A stretch of DNA of 64,000 bases from Iocasia fonsfrigidae (GCF_017751145.1 NZ_CP046640.1:3452137-3516136); one strand, 5' to 3'; shown: positions 24,961-33,844, numbered from the stretch's first letter. The notes: generated by a model from the letters alone, not told the origin. Program-made: numbers and translations.

Positions 24961-24998
24961 AAAAAAAGAGCCTGAATTAAATTCAGGCTCTTTTTTTT
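24961..24998. terminator. Bidirectional terminator
   Basis: A perfect palindromic stem (GAGCCTGAATT and complement) flanked by seven A on the left and eight T on the right. It serves the plus-strand 136-aa gene and the minus-strand SPOCS gene that ends at 25003. Confidence 0.9.
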
Positions 24999-25002
24999 CT
25001 TA

Positions 25003-26808
25003 CTAAACTCCATACGGTCCTACTTCACTTACATTAAATTGTATATTCTCTGTCACTTTCACAAAAATATCTCCAATAACCTTCTGGGTCAACAACTCAC
25101 CTTCTGGGTCAAGTTCTGGCTTAATAAAAGCAATTGTTGGTATAATATCTACGTCCATATCTGGTCTGGCTCCAATTACATCAACAAAGGTACTAAAGGG
25201 AACATTTTCTGCCTGATGATATTCTACGTTATCTTCGCCTACATAGAAAATCTGCTTATGTATTATTCCCTGTATAATGACTTTATCATTAATAACCACA
25301 GCATTGACATCCTCAAAACTGGCCTGTATATCCTTAATTTTAATTGCTGTCTGATCCAGTTCAAGTGTAGTCTCAGAAAGAACCTGCTTAGTGTTTTCGC
25401 CTACTACTTCTGGAAGCATCACCAGTGAATCTTCCCCAGTAACAAGATTGATCTGAACAGTTTCTGTAACCTTTACAAAAAGCTCTAATACTATTTCCTG
25501 AGTAACTGTAGTTCCATCAACACTTAACTCCTGTTTAATATGTTCAACATTGGGGTGCACCTGTACATTCATACCCGGTTCTGCACCAGGTATATCAACA
25601 AATTCACTAAAGGGGATATCCTCTGCTTGGTGGTGTTCTACATCATCTACACCAATATAGAATAATTGTTTATGAACAACCCCCTGTATAATAACCTTAT
25701 CCTCTATAATCTCTGTTTCAAGGTCAACAACCTCAGCATTAATATCTACAATTTTAATAGCATCAACAGCCAAAGTTACCTCATTCATGACCATAGTTTG
25801 AACAGAATTCTCTCCAATAACCCTTTCAACCTTGATTAAGGGCCCTACACCAGTCTCAACTATTAACTGCTGTATAGAAAGCACCTTGACAAAGAACTGT
25901 AAAACTACTTTTTGATGGAGAATAGTACCATCCATTATTAATCTTGTTACAATATGCTCTATCGTAGGTTCTACTAAAACATCCATACCTGGTTCTGCAC
26001 CTGGGACATCAACAAAATAACTAAAATTAATATCTTCTGCTTGATGGTGTATAATGTCATCTGTACCAACAAAAAATATTTGTTTATGTATTGTCCCCTG
26101 AATAATTACCTTATTATCAATTACATCAGTATCAAGATTAGTAACTGTTGCATTAATATCCCTAATTTTAATTGCAGAAGTATCAAGCGAAAGATCGGTA
26201 ACCTCCATTCTCTGAATAACATTTTCCCCAATTACTACCGGGGTTTTGATTAATTCTAACCCTTCTACCTGTTGCAATTCAGGCATTATCATACCTCCTT
26301 TTGTATTTTTACTTACCCATGTCGATTCAAACCTGATTTTACTGGTTTCAGATACTCCTTTAGACGACTCCATTTCATCTTTTATTAGCCGTTCATCATC
26401 TATTTGCCGGTCTTCTTTTAGTATTTTTTCTTTATCACTGGTATCTTCTTTAATCCTATTATTTTCTTCAGGATTTCCCCCCTTTCCTGCTGCTAACCCC
26501 TCCTTTCCTTCATTATCTTTTTTTTCACTCTTATCTGGGGGTTTAATACTATGAAAAGCAAATACTTCGTGCACTTTTTTATTACTCTGCTCCTTATCCA
26601 GACTATCTTTTCCAAAATTAGTATTATTCTGGTAGGCGAATTCATAAGCCGTCTTATTAACCTTAGGTACTACTTCCACTCGTTTAAAAACTCTGTCATC
26701 AAAATAATTCTCTATTTCACTCATTGGCTTAGTCCAGTATTGATATAAATAATAAGTGCTTATCATAAAACCAGTTATGATACCCATTAAGATTAACCAT
26801 GAATACAA
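25003..26808 (-). CDS. Membrane-anchored SPOCS triple-repeat protein with internal start
   Basis: The full frame is 601 aa. Residues 5-26 form a transmembrane helix (WLILMGIITGFMISTYYLYQ), then comes a charged, low-complexity linker to about residue 174, then three SPOCS domains (about 180-320, 325-460, 465-595). Each repeat has HKQIF(Y/F)(V/I)G and a GA(E/R)P(G/D)MDV turn. Inside the frame, AAAGGAGG followed 7 bases later by ATG at 26286 would start a 427-aa soluble form beginning MPELQQVEG, the same kind of start as the 505-aa SPOCS protein. Both forms are plausible. There is no LysM. A perfect sigma-K-like promoter precedes the long form. A possible role is tethering the SPOCS layer to the outer forespore membrane. 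Confidence 0.8.
   Translation of the reverse strand: MYSWLILMGIITGFMISTYYLYQYWTKPMSEIENYFDDRVFKRVEVVPKVNKTAYEFAYQNNTNFGKDSLDKEQSNKKVHEVFAFHSIKPPDKSEKKDNEGKEGLAAGKGGNPEENNRIKEDTSDKEKILKEDRQIDDERLIKDEMESSKGVSETSKIRFESTWVSKNTKGGMIMPELQQVEGLELIKTPVVIGENVIQRMEVTDLSLDTSAIKIRDINATVTNLDTDVIDNKVIIQGTIHKQIFFVGTDDIIHHQAEDINFSYFVDVPGAEPGMDVLVEPTIEHIVTRLIMDGTILHQKVVLQFFVKVLSIQQLIVETGVGPLIKVERVIGENSVQTMVMNEVTLAVDAIKIVDINAEVVDLETEIIEDKVIIQGVVHKQLFYIGVDDVEHHQAEDIPFSEFVDIPGAEPGMNVQVHPNVEHIKQELSVDGTTVTQEIVLELFVKVTETVQINLVTGEDSLVMLPEVVGENTKQVLSETTLELDQTAIKIKDIQASFEDVNAVVINDKVIIQGIIHKQIFYVGEDNVEYHQAENVPFSTFVDVIGARPDMDVDIIPTIAFIKPELDPEGELLTQKVIGDIFVKVTENIQFNVSEVGPYGV
26286..26302 (-). promoter_or_regulatory. Internal Shine-Dalgarno and start in the SPOCS gene
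   Basis: Minus strand AAAAGGAGG, then TATGATA, then ATG at 26286, in frame with the surrounding gene. Spacing of 7 bases is ideal. ATG at 26292 is also in frame but too close to the site. Confidence 0.6.
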
Positions 26809-26831
26809 TTAACCACCCCCTTTACCTGCTA

Positions 26832-26859
26832 TATAATATGGTCATAAATAGAAAAATGT
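26832..26859 (-). promoter_or_regulatory. Sigma-K-like promoter of the 601-aa SPOCS gene
   Basis: Minus strand AC (26859-26858), 17 bp, CATATTATA (26840-26832), an exact match; the gene starts 23 bp further on. Confidence 0.65.
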
Positions 26860-26882
26860 GCATAGCTATCTTTTTTAGAAAT

Positions 26883-28802
26883 CTAAAATTGTTCAACAAA
26901 AACCACTACTTCAACTGGAATCTGGCCTTCCCCGACAACATTCAAAATAATAGTCTCCTTGATAATAGTTTTTAATAAACCCTGTGGATCAAAAACATCA
27001 GTCACAACTGGAAAGGTCTCAATCCTGGTATCTATAGAATCATCTACTACCAGCACCTCTTCCCTGACCAGAATGGTCTCAGTAGTAATGCCTGGTCCTG
27101 TAATTGAACTTACAACATTGATAAACTCCGGACCTGCTGAACCAACACAGGCCTCCAGAACTATTAATTGGGATAAAAGACCACCACTAGCAAGTTTATA
27201 ACTTATATTCTCTATCTTTATAACCGGACTAAGTTGTTCAACTGGTATAGGTTCTGGCAACTTAACTTGAACAGTAAAGGGAATTGTTTCCTGCTGATAA
27301 TATACTATATTATCAGGACAGACATAAGCGATATCCTTAAGAATTTCACCACTTACTGAAACTAAATCATCAGTCAAGCCAGAGACTACAAGATTCTGGG
27401 CCTCAGCCTCAATGTTTTTTATCTTAATAGCTGGACACCCTAATTGTAGACTATTCTCTATAATCGCCTGCTGGCATGCTGATACCTCCTCTTCTCTGAC
27501 AATTGTTTTATAGATTATCTCTACTTCCTCAGCTGGTGGCTCTTCAACCCCTGAAATAAGTATCTGCCTGGTATTTTCACCAATGACTACCGGAAGAACA
27601 GCCTGTAAACCTTGCTCATCAACTAATATATTCAACTGGTTTAATTCTTCAAGCTGAACAGATATATCAAGGACTATTTCCTGATATAATAAATTATTGT
27701 CTCTCAAATTATAGATAATCTCTTCTATATTAATCAACGGTTTAAGCAGCTGGCCGTTTGAAGCCCCGGCTAGATCTAAAAAAGTACTAAAAGCTACATC
27801 TTCAACCTGATGATATTCAAGGTCATTAATGCCTATATAATATATCTGTTCATGGACAACTCCTCTTACTATTACTTTATTTTCAAAAATATCATAACGA
27901 ATATCTCTAATTTCCCTAACTATATTTTTTATTTTTTGAGCAGGTTGTTCCAGTAAAACAAGGTTTTCCTGCAGATACTGCCTGTCAGATTCACCAATTA
28001 TGAGGGGTAACTTAACCAGTAAATCATAGCCAGGGGCTATTCTTTCCTGAATAGTTTCACTTACCCGAACATAGAATTCCACTACAAGTTCCTGCTGTAG
28101 TGTATTTCCATCTGCTGAAAGTTGATAGCTGATGTGTTCTATAACAGCTTCTACTACTGCTTTCATACCTGGACTTACCCCTGGTAAGTCTATAAAGGTA
28201 TTAAAAGGAAAGTCTTCAGCCTGATGAAGAGCAGTATTATCTTCACTTATAAAAAATATCTGCTTGTGAATACTACCCTGGATTATTACTTTATCCATAA
28301 TCAACTCTATTTCCAGGTCCCTGACAGAACCCCTTACTTCATCTATTTTACTGGCCGTTTGATTTAACTGAACCTGATTCTCCCTGATTATTTGTTTTTG
28401 ACCATCAGCTACCAGGTGGTCAAGTTCAACAAGTCTGCCTGACTGGCTTAGTTCAACACCAATAGGCTCATCATTTTCGACCTTAACAAATATCTCTAAA
28501 ACAGCCTTTTGATCAATCAGCTCACCTGATGGACCTATATCTACTGACAGTTTCTCTATATTAACAACAATCTCTGCCTTCATACCCGGTTCTGCTCCAG
28601 GTATATCCAGAAATGTTGTAAAAGACATATCATCATCTATATGATATATAAGATTATCAACACCCACATAAAATATTTGTTTATGAAGGCAACCCTGAAC
28701 AAGTACTTTATCAGGAATAATATCATAAGTAAGTTTTACCACTTCAGCAGTAATATTCCTGATTTTTACTGCTGGTACCGGCATCTGTTCTGTTTTAAAC
28801 AT
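26883..28802 (-). CDS. SPOCS protein with four tandem repeats, no LysM
   Basis: A 639-aa protein made of four SPOCS-type domains (about residues 1-115, 125-265, 270-405 and 425-545) plus a diverged tail. The repeat signature VIIQG(S/V)(I/V)H(K/E)QI(F/Y)(F/Y)I recurs in the first three, with YHQ/LHQAED and a turn before each last strand. The fourth repeat (SGEILKDIAYVCPDN) is degenerate. It lacks signal peptide, membrane segment and LysM, so it may assemble by SPOCS-SPOCS contacts alone. It lies 74 bp upstream of the membrane-anchored SPOCS gene, each with a sigma-K-like promoter. Its closest relative here is that 601-aa protein. Confidence 0.82.
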   Translation of the reverse strand: MFKTEQMPVPAVKIRNITAEVVKLTYDIIPDKVLVQGCLHKQIFYVGVDNLIYHIDDDMSFTTFLDIPGAEPGMKAEIVVNIEKLSVDIGPSGELIDQKAVLEIFVKVENDEPIGVELSQSGRLVELDHLVADGQKQIIRENQVQLNQTASKIDEVRGSVRDLEIELIMDKVIIQGSIHKQIFFISEDNTALHQAEDFPFNTFIDLPGVSPGMKAVVEAVIEHISYQLSADGNTLQQELVVEFYVRVSETIQERIAPGYDLLVKLPLIIGESDRQYLQENLVLLEQPAQKIKNIVREIRDIRYDIFENKVIVRGVVHEQIYYIGINDLEYHQVEDVAFSTFLDLAGASNGQLLKPLINIEEIIYNLRDNNLLYQEIVLDISVQLEELNQLNILVDEQGLQAVLPVVIGENTRQILISGVEEPPAEEVEIIYKTIVREEEVSACQQAIIENSLQLGCPAIKIKNIEAEAQNLVVSGLTDDLVSVSGEILKDIAYVCPDNIVYYQQETIPFTVQVKLPEPIPVEQLSPVIKIENISYKLASGGLLSQLIVLEACVGSAGPEFINVVSSITGPGITTETILVREEVLVVDDSIDTRIETFPVVTDVFDPQGLLKTIIKETIILNVVGEGQIPVEVVVFVEQF

Positions 28803-28822
28803 TTCAATACCCCCTTTTTTCT

Positions 28823-28848
28823 TATTATATGCTATATTTCTATCTAGT
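28823..28848 (-). promoter_or_regulatory. Possible sigma-K-like promoter of the 639-aa SPOCS gene
   Basis: CATATAATA (28831-28823) with AC 15 bp upstream (28848-28847). The -10 fits, but the spacing is short, so this is the weakest of the set. Confidence 0.4.
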
Positions 28849-28880
28849 GATTATGATATACTTATTTTATATGTAAATAT

Positions 28881-28916
28881 ATATAAAGAGAGCTATCTAG
28901 ATAGCTCTCTTTATAT
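28881..28916. terminator. 36-bp perfect palindrome after the CAP gene
   Basis: Eighteen bases pair with no loop bases excluded (centre between 28898 and 28899). It lies 12 bp after the stop of the CAP-domain gene and upstream of the SPOCS promoter. It is likely a terminator or RNA 3'-end hairpin; T-richness after the stem on the minus strand is modest. Confidence 0.6.
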
Positions 28917-28928
28917 TTGCCAGGATAT

Positions 28929-29663
28929 TTATTCTGCCGGGTCTGGACTATCAATAAATAATTGAACAATCATTAAACCGTAGGGGCCGTCTTCAATAAT
29001 ACCAATACCTACTTTATCATACCTTGCTTTAAGGATATTTCCCCTGTGTTCCGGACTGGACATTAAAGAATCAACTGCTTTATTTATGGTAGCTGCCCCT
29101 GCCAGGTTCTCACCAGCCAGTGAATAGTTGATTTTTTGACTCTTGATCATCTCAAAAGGTGAACCATAATTAGGAGACTGATGATCAAAATAATTATTAT
29201 CAACCATGTCCTGAGCCTTCTTACGGGCTACATATACCAGTCTATTATCTACCTCAAGGGGATTAAGACCCCGTTCCTGGCGTATCTCATTTATTATATC
29301 TATCATCTCTTTTTCCTTAGTACCTATACTTACTCCTTTATAATTACTTACAGGATTATCTTCAGTTTCTTCACTATCAATTTCAATTGTTTCCCCTTCA
29401 TCAGCTACAGCATCATCAAGGTCAATATTTAAACCTTTTTTGATTGTGGAAGTAATAATATCATCACTGCCTGAACCTGTAGCATTATCTCTGATTAAAT
29501 TAAATATCCATAACATTATCAAACCTTTTACTACTGTATAAATACTATCTTTATGTTCATTAAAAAAACCAGCCTCTGCTTTAGGCAGAGATGGAAACCC
29601 AAGAAACATAAAATTAACGAGTAAAATAATGATTAAAAACACAGAAAAACACTTAGTTTTCAA
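28929..29663 (-). CDS. CAP/SCP-domain protein (YkwD-like)
   Basis: A 244-aa secreted protein. A signal peptide or anchor (SVFLIIILLVNFMFLGFPSL) is followed by a second hydrophobic stretch (VVKGLIMLWIFNLI), an acidic linker, then a CAP domain from about residue 113. CAP motifs are visible: DIINEIRQERGLNPLEVD, NYFDHQSP (metal His), AGENLAGA (Glu) and SPEHRGNIL (second His). Bacterial YkwD-type proteins are secreted or spore-associated, with unknown activity; CwlP-like roles have been suggested but not shown. AGGGGGTGAGG precedes the start. No convincing sigma-K site was found. Confidence 0.85.
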   Translation of the reverse strand: MKTKCFSVFLIIILLVNFMFLGFPSLPKAEAGFFNEHKDSIYTVVKGLIMLWIFNLIRDNATGSGSDDIITSTIKKGLNIDLDDAVADEGETIEIDSEETEDNPVSNYKGVSIGTKEKEMIDIINEIRQERGLNPLEVDNRLVYVARKKAQDMVDNNYFDHQSPNYGSPFEMIKSQKINYSLAGENLAGAATINKAVDSLMSSPEHRGNILKARYDKVGIGIIEDGPYGLMIVQLFIDSPDPAE

Positions 29664-29738
29664 GCCCTCACCCCCTAAAGCTTTTTCTTGTATTATAACA
29701 TAAGTTATTTATTTATTACTAATGTAATATATACCATT

Positions 29739-29770
29739 AAAAAAATACCCCTCTCCTTAGAAACGGGTAT
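29739..29770 (-). terminator. Terminator of the LiaF-like gene
   Basis: ATACCC (29745-29750) pairs with GGGTAT (29765-29770); on the minus strand seven T follow the stem. Confidence 0.75.
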
Positions 29771-29790
29771 CACTATATAATTCTAAGTTA

Positions 29791-30732
29791 TTAATAAAAA
29801 TCCAGTTTAATATCACTGGCCGGAGAAGTTATTTTAATATCAAGCTTATGGACAGTTGTATCATAGTTTTTAGTCAGATAAAAACCAGCCTCTTTTTGCA
29901 GGCCTTTTTCGATAAAATTATTATTATTTACAATCCCGGTAGTTTTTATCCTGACACCTATCCCCTCTGGCAGACTAAGATCAACATCGGCTGCCCCGGA
30001 ATTAAGCTCTAAATACCTTGTCTTAGACCCTAACTCTACCTCTAAATCACCTGCCCCAAGATTTAGTACTACTTCCTGGACCATTAAATCAAGTAATCTA
30101 AGTTTGAATTCACCTGCCCCTGAATTAATTAATAACTTGATAGGCATATCATCATTAAATAATAAAGACCATTTATTAGCTAACCTGGAGTAATTAAATG
30201 GGTTTGATTTGCCTGGCTGACTAATATTTAAACTAGCCTGTTTATTATTATCATTAAGATTATATTTTATAATAGGTTTTCTGGAAAAATACTCAAGCTC
30301 AGCAGAAAACAGATCATTTTCACTACCTGAAGATACAGTCAATTCACCTGAGGGAAAACTAAGTTTTATATCAAAGATATCAACAGGTCGATCATAATCT
30401 ACACTATAATTGTAAACACCACTCCTATCCTTTGGACTATAGAAATCAAACAATCCCCTATTATATTTATAATAATCTATCTGCCCAATACCAGGTTGAA
30501 AAAAGAAAAAGATAAGGATTGTTATGATCAGCAAAAGCGGTACTAACCACCATAACCATGTCCTACGCAAGATAATATTTAACCCAAGAAAAATAAGTAT
30601 AAGTGGCCAATATTTTAAAAATATACTCCAGTCTATTACAGGAATTATACTGAAAGTATTTAGAAGAAATAATACTCCAATAGAAATTAATATAATTCCA
30701 ATAATTATTTGAGAATGATTATCCCTATTCAC
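29791..30732 (-). CDS. LiaF-like membrane protein (DUF5668 plus toastrack domain)
   Basis: A 313-aa protein with three to four N-terminal helices (IIIGIILISIGVLFLLNTF, then YWPLILIFLGLNIILR, then LWWLVPLLLIITILIFFFF) and an extracytoplasmic beta-rich C-terminal domain of the toastrack type: LKLLINSGAGEFKLRLLDL-like and LNLGAGDLEVELG repeats are clear. LiaF/YvqF proteins repress cell-envelope-stress two-component systems; no LiaRS is present here. Its start overlaps the PspC gene stop by four bases, so they form a two-gene unit sensing membrane or cell-wall stress. The exact partner is unknown. Confidence 0.8.
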   Translation of the reverse strand: MNRDNHSQIIIGIILISIGVLFLLNTFSIIPVIDWSIFLKYWPLILIFLGLNIILRRTWLWWLVPLLLIITILIFFFFQPGIGQIDYYKYNRGLFDFYSPKDRSGVYNYSVDYDRPVDIFDIKLSFPSGELTVSSGSENDLFSAELEYFSRKPIIKYNLNDNNKQASLNISQPGKSNPFNYSRLANKWSLLFNDDMPIKLLINSGAGEFKLRLLDLMVQEVVLNLGAGDLEVELGSKTRYLELNSGAADVDLSLPEGIGVRIKTTGIVNNNNFIEKGLQKEAGFYLTKNYDTTVHKLDIKITSPASDIKLDFY

Positions 30733-31160
30733 TTCTCTCTAACCCCCTTTATCAGCAAAACAATACCAGCCGCTATTATAATTACTGGCCAGAACCTTTC
30801 CCAGTTTATATATGGCAGCCAGTTATCCAGTAGAAAAAACAGGCCGATTAGCATCAGTAAAATCCCCAGCAAACGCTTATTATTCTCTTTATGTTGGATT
30901 CCATCAGTAGAAACATTTACATAATCATCATGATTATCCCCTTCAGCAAAATTCTCTTCATTTTGAGAATTGAATTCTGGTTTTTCTGGTATTATTATCC
31001 AGGCCAACAAATAAATCATTACGCCAACTCCCCTTGTAAAGAAAAGAACCAGGAGGGCCAACCTCACCCATGTTGGATCAAGAGCTAAATAATCTGCTAT
31101 ACCTCCACAAACACCCCCTATAATTCTATCTTCTCTAGAACGATATATTTTCTTTGCCAC
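30729..31160 (-). CDS. PspC-domain membrane protein
   Basis: A 143-aa protein whose N-terminal 60 residues form a PspC domain (KKIYRSREDRIIGGVCGGIA, then DYLALDPTWVRLALLV and two helices). A charged linker leads to two more C-terminal helices like the DUF5668 part of its neighbour. The frame extends to a TTG at 31178, but AAGGGAG lies 7 bases before a GTG at 31160, which I take as the start. It is translationally coupled to the LiaF-like gene. Such pairs respond to envelope stress. Confidence in family is high, in role moderate. Confidence 0.85.
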   Translation of the reverse strand: MAKKIYRSREDRIIGGVCGGIADYLALDPTWVRLALLVLFFTRGVGVMIYLLAWIIIPEKPEFNSQNEENFAEGDNHDDYVNVSTDGIQHKENNKRLLGILLMLIGLFFLLDNWLPYINWERFWPVIIIAAGIVLLIKGVREK

Positions 31161-31207
31161 CTTTTCACTCCCTTTCAAATATTATATTATTATATATTTG
31201 TAGAGTC

Positions 31208-31319
31208 TGTTCGAAAAGTATCAATATATACCACCTGGGATTATATATCCCTTCACTCAACGGTAGCACCTTAACTTCGTTCAAGGATATATAATCCCCT
31301 ATTTATATCTTTTCGAACA
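31208..31319. repeat. 112-bp imperfect inverted-repeat element
   Basis: Ends TGTTCGAAAAG (31208-31218) and CTTTTCGAACA (31309-31319) are perfect 11-bp inverted repeats. A second inner pair, GGGATTATATATCC and GGATATATAATCCC, extends the stem. The unpaired centre is about 35 nt. No coding frame is seen. It could be a MITE-like element or a structured untranslated RNA between the PspC and phoU units. Confidence 0.6.
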
Positions 31320-31388
31320 CACACTTATAATATTATTCTTTAGATAATAAAATCCTTTTTTCAGAGTTAATTATTCACAATAACTAAA

Positions 31389-31419
31389 CCCTCAGATTCA
31401 CTATTCTTAAACCTGAGGG
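31389..31419 (-). terminator. Hairpin after phoU
   Basis: CCCTCAG (31389-31395) pairs with CTGAGGG (31413-31419); on the minus strand TTTAGTT follows. It lies about 55 bp after the phoU stop. Confidence 0.5.
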
Positions 31420-31472
31420 GGAATTTAAAATGTTTTTCATAATAAAACTTTCATTGCATAATTAATTAATTA

Positions 31473-32120
31473 TTAATAATTCTCTCTGACACCACTTACC
31501 ATATATATTACTCGCTCACAAACATTTGTTGAATGATCACCTATTCTCTCCAGAAAGCGGCTAATGAACATTAAGGAAGTAGCCTGTTTAATAGTTGATG
31601 GATCTTCTAACATAAAAGTAATCAGTTCTCTCATAATTTGTTTATCCAAAACATCAATTTCTTCATCTTCCCGGGCAACCCTTTTAGCTTGTTCAATATC
31701 CATGTTTATAAAGGCATCTAGACTCTCACGCAGTCTCCGGGTAACAATCTCAGTCATACGAGGGATATCTATCAATGGCTTCACAAGTGGTTCGTCAGCT
31801 ATATCCAGTACCTGATTGGCTATATTAGAGCCATAGTCCCCAATCCTCTCCAGATCAGTTACCAGTTTAGAGATTACAATAATAACCCTGAGATCACTAG
31901 CCACTGGCTGCTGCAGGGCAATTAATTTAGTGCATTTTTCTTCAAGTGCTGTCTCAAAATCATCTATTTTATCATCCTTTTTTATTACATTAGCAGCCAT
32001 CTCCAGATCTCCCTCTTTCAGGGATTCAATACTTTTATGGATGGCCATTTCCACCATACTTCCCATCTTGAGAAGGTCTTTTTTAATCTCTTTAATTGAT
32101 TCATGAAAACTCTTTCGCAT
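31473..32120 (-). CDS. phoU: Phosphate signalling regulator PhoU
   Basis: A 215-aa cytosolic helical protein that couples the Pst transporter to the PhoR kinase and restrains phosphate uptake. It has two three-helix PhoU repeats, each with an acidic metal-cluster motif: KDDKIDDFE and ERIGDYGSNIANQVLD in the first, REDEEIDVLD and ERIGDHSTNVCERVIY in the second. I start at the ATG at 32120, with AAGGGG 8 bases upstream; a GTG nine bases earlier is too close to that site. It follows pstB by 20 bp, so pstB-phoU is a unit with its own Pho box at 33006. Confidence 0.96.
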   Translation of the reverse strand: MRKSFHESIKEIKKDLLKMGSMVEMAIHKSIESLKEGDLEMAANVIKKDDKIDDFETALEEKCTKLIALQQPVASDLRVIIVISKLVTDLERIGDYGSNIANQVLDIADEPLVKPLIDIPRMTEIVTRRLRESLDAFINMDIEQAKRVAREDEEIDVLDKQIMRELITFMLEDPSTIKQATSLMFISRFLERIGDHSTNVCERVIYMVSGVRENY

Positions 32121-32140
32121 AACTACCACCCCTTTTTATT

Positions 32141-32899
32141 TTAACCAAACCTACCGGTTATATAATCTTCTGTCCTCTGATCGGACGGATTCTCAAATAT
32201 TTTCTCTGTTTTATCATATTCAATTACTTCTCCCATCAAAAAAAACGCAGTATTATCTGACACCCTGGCCGCTTGCTGCATACTATGGGTAACAATCACA
32301 ATCGTATAATCCTGTTTTAGAATATCAATTAATTCTTCAATTTTAGCTGTTGCCACCGGATCAAGAGCTGAGGCTGGCTCATCCATAAGCAAGACCTCTG
32401 GTTTTACTGCCAGGGCCCTGGCAATACATAACCTCTGCTGCTGTCCACCAGAAATACTAAGACCAGACTCATGTAATCTATCTTTAACATCATCCCAGAG
32501 AGCAGCCCCCTTAAGGCTCTCCTCTACTAATCTATCCAGTTCACCTTTGTTTTTCAGGCCATGAACCCTGGGACCATAGGCCACATTATCATAGATAGTT
32601 TTGGGAAAGGGGTTCGGTTGTTGAAAAACCATACCTACCTTTTTTCTTAATTCAACTACATCCATTTCCTTACTATAAATATCTTTTCCATCCAGAAGTA
32701 TCTCCCCTTCTACACAACTACCCTCAATTAAGTCATTCATGCGGTTAAGTATCCGTAGAAAAGTAGATTTGCCACACCCGGATGGACCAATCAAAGCAGT
32801 AACCTTATTCTCTTTTATAGTTAAGTTAATATCTTTTAGGGCCTGGAAATTTCCATAATAGAAATCAAGGTTTCTAACCCTCATTTTATTCTTAGCCAT
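32141..32899 (-). CDS. pstB: Phosphate ABC transporter ATP-binding protein
   Basis: A 252-aa ABC ATPase that powers phosphate import with PstSCA. Motifs in order: Walker [10 protein letters not shown], the Q-loop [20 protein letters not shown] (the NPFP insertion is a PstB hallmark), signature [17 protein letters not shown], Walker [14 protein letters not shown] and the switch His in VTHSMQQA. Start at the ATG at 32899 with AAAGGGG 9 bases upstream. It is separated from pstSCA by about 6 kb of phosphate-linked genes and is coupled to phoU. Confidence 0.97.
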   Translation of the reverse strand: MAKNKMRVRNLDFYYGNFQALKDINLTIKENKVTALIGPSGCGKSTFLRILNRMNDLIEGSCVEGEILLDGKDIYSKEMDVVELRKKVGMVFQQPNPFPKTIYDNVAYGPRVHGLKNKGELDRLVEESLKGAALWDDVKDRLHESGLSISGGQQQRLCIARALAVKPEVLLMDEPASALDPVATAKIEELIDILKQDYTIVIVTHSMQQAARVSDNTAFFLMGEVIEYDKTEKIFENPSDQRTEDYITGRFG

Positions 32900-33005
32900 A
32901 AACAATAACCCCTTTCTCCTACAGTATAGTTCTAAGAGCTTTTTAAGTTAGCTTTATATAATATATTGAAATATTACTATAACCGTCTTAAGTATAACAA
33001 TACTT

Positions 33006-33044
33006 TATTAATTCTATGTTAAATTTATGTTACAGGAATGTTAA
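33006..33044 (-). promoter_or_regulatory. Pho box of pstB-phoU
   Basis: Four hexamers at strict 11-bp steps (33006 TATTAA, 33017 TGTTAA, 33028 TGTTAC, 33039 TGTTAA on the plus strand), that is, TTAACA-N5 repeats on the coding strand, the Gram-positive PhoP binding pattern. They begin about 107 bp before the pstB start. Confidence 0.75.
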
Positions 33045-33049
33045 AATAA

Positions 33050-33823
33050 CTAAAATAGATTAAATACCCTTTTACATATTTTTTCCGCTGGTCTAGCAAT
33101 ATAATAACCCTGAACATAATCTACTCCCAGTTTATTTAAGGCATCTAATTCTTCCTTTCTTTCAACACCTTCAGCAATTAGACTTGAGCTTATTTTATGG
33201 CCAAATTGGACAAGCGACTCTAAAAGGGCCTGTTTAACCTTATCTCTATCAATATCACTTATTAGAGAACGATCTATTTTGATATAATCAAATGCTATAG
33301 AAACCAGTGACTGCAACCCTGAGTAACCTGCTCCTGTATCATCCAGGGCAATACGATACCCCTGCCGTCGATAATGTTTAAGTACTTTTTTAAAGGTGTT
33401 AAAATCATTAATAGATGTCCTTTCTGTTATCTCTATTACAATATTTTGTTGAGAAAGTGATAAATGTTTTAAAAGCTGCCTGGTAGTTCCCCTCTGAAAA
33501 TTAGTATCATAGATAACATGGGGATCTATATTTATAAATAGTTTATATTCTCCAGCAAAAATATGGGCCCTTTTCAATGCCTTTTCACGACAGATACTTT
33601 CCAGCAAAAATAATTTACCATGTTTTTTTGCAGAATCAAAAAGCCGGATAGGGTTTTCCAAATTAGTACCTGCCGGACCACGACTTAAAGCTTCATAACC
33701 CAGTATCCTACCGTTTTTTATATTGACAATAGGCTGAAAAAGGGTTCTAATTTTTTTGTTTTCAATAATATTATTTAGTTCCTGCAAATTAAAATCAAAC
33801 ATTACTGAATTAATTATAATCAC
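33050..33823 (-). CDS. EAL-domain cyclic-di-GMP phosphodiesterase
   Basis: A 257-aa protein consisting of one EAL domain that hydrolyses c-di-GMP to pGpG. The catalytic set appears complete: GYEALSRGP (EAL), LFINIDPH (Asn), VIEITERT (Glu), IALDDTGAGYSG (Asp-Asp), YIKIDRSL (Lys), LIAEGVE (Glu) and YVQGYYI (Gln). There is no GGDEF, sensor or membrane part. The start is unsure (GTG at 33823 or ATG at 33802). It follows the YibE/F gene by about 20 bp and ends right where the pstB Pho box begins, so phosphate starvation and c-di-GMP turnover may be linked by location; this is inference. Confidence 0.9.
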   Translation of the reverse strand: MIIINSVMFDFNLQELNNIIENKKIRTLFQPIVNIKNGRILGYEALSRGPAGTNLENPIRLFDSAKKHGKLFLLESICREKALKRAHIFAGEYKLFINIDPHVIYDTNFQRGTTRQLLKHLSLSQQNIVIEITERTSINDFNTFKKVLKHYRRQGYRIALDDTGAGYSGLQSLVSIAFDYIKIDRSLISDIDRDKVKQALLESLVQFGHKISSSLIAEGVERKEELDALNKLGVDYVQGYYIARPAEKICKRVFNLF

Positions 33824-33844
33824 CTTCTAGATAGTACTTGATTC

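Noticed and set aside
31224-31305. tRNA-like look of the centre of the 112-bp element (TCAACGGTAGCACC, GTTCAA)
   Set aside because: No acceptor stem with the right spacing, no anticodon arm and no CCA-compatible end; the fold is explained by the long inverted repeat.
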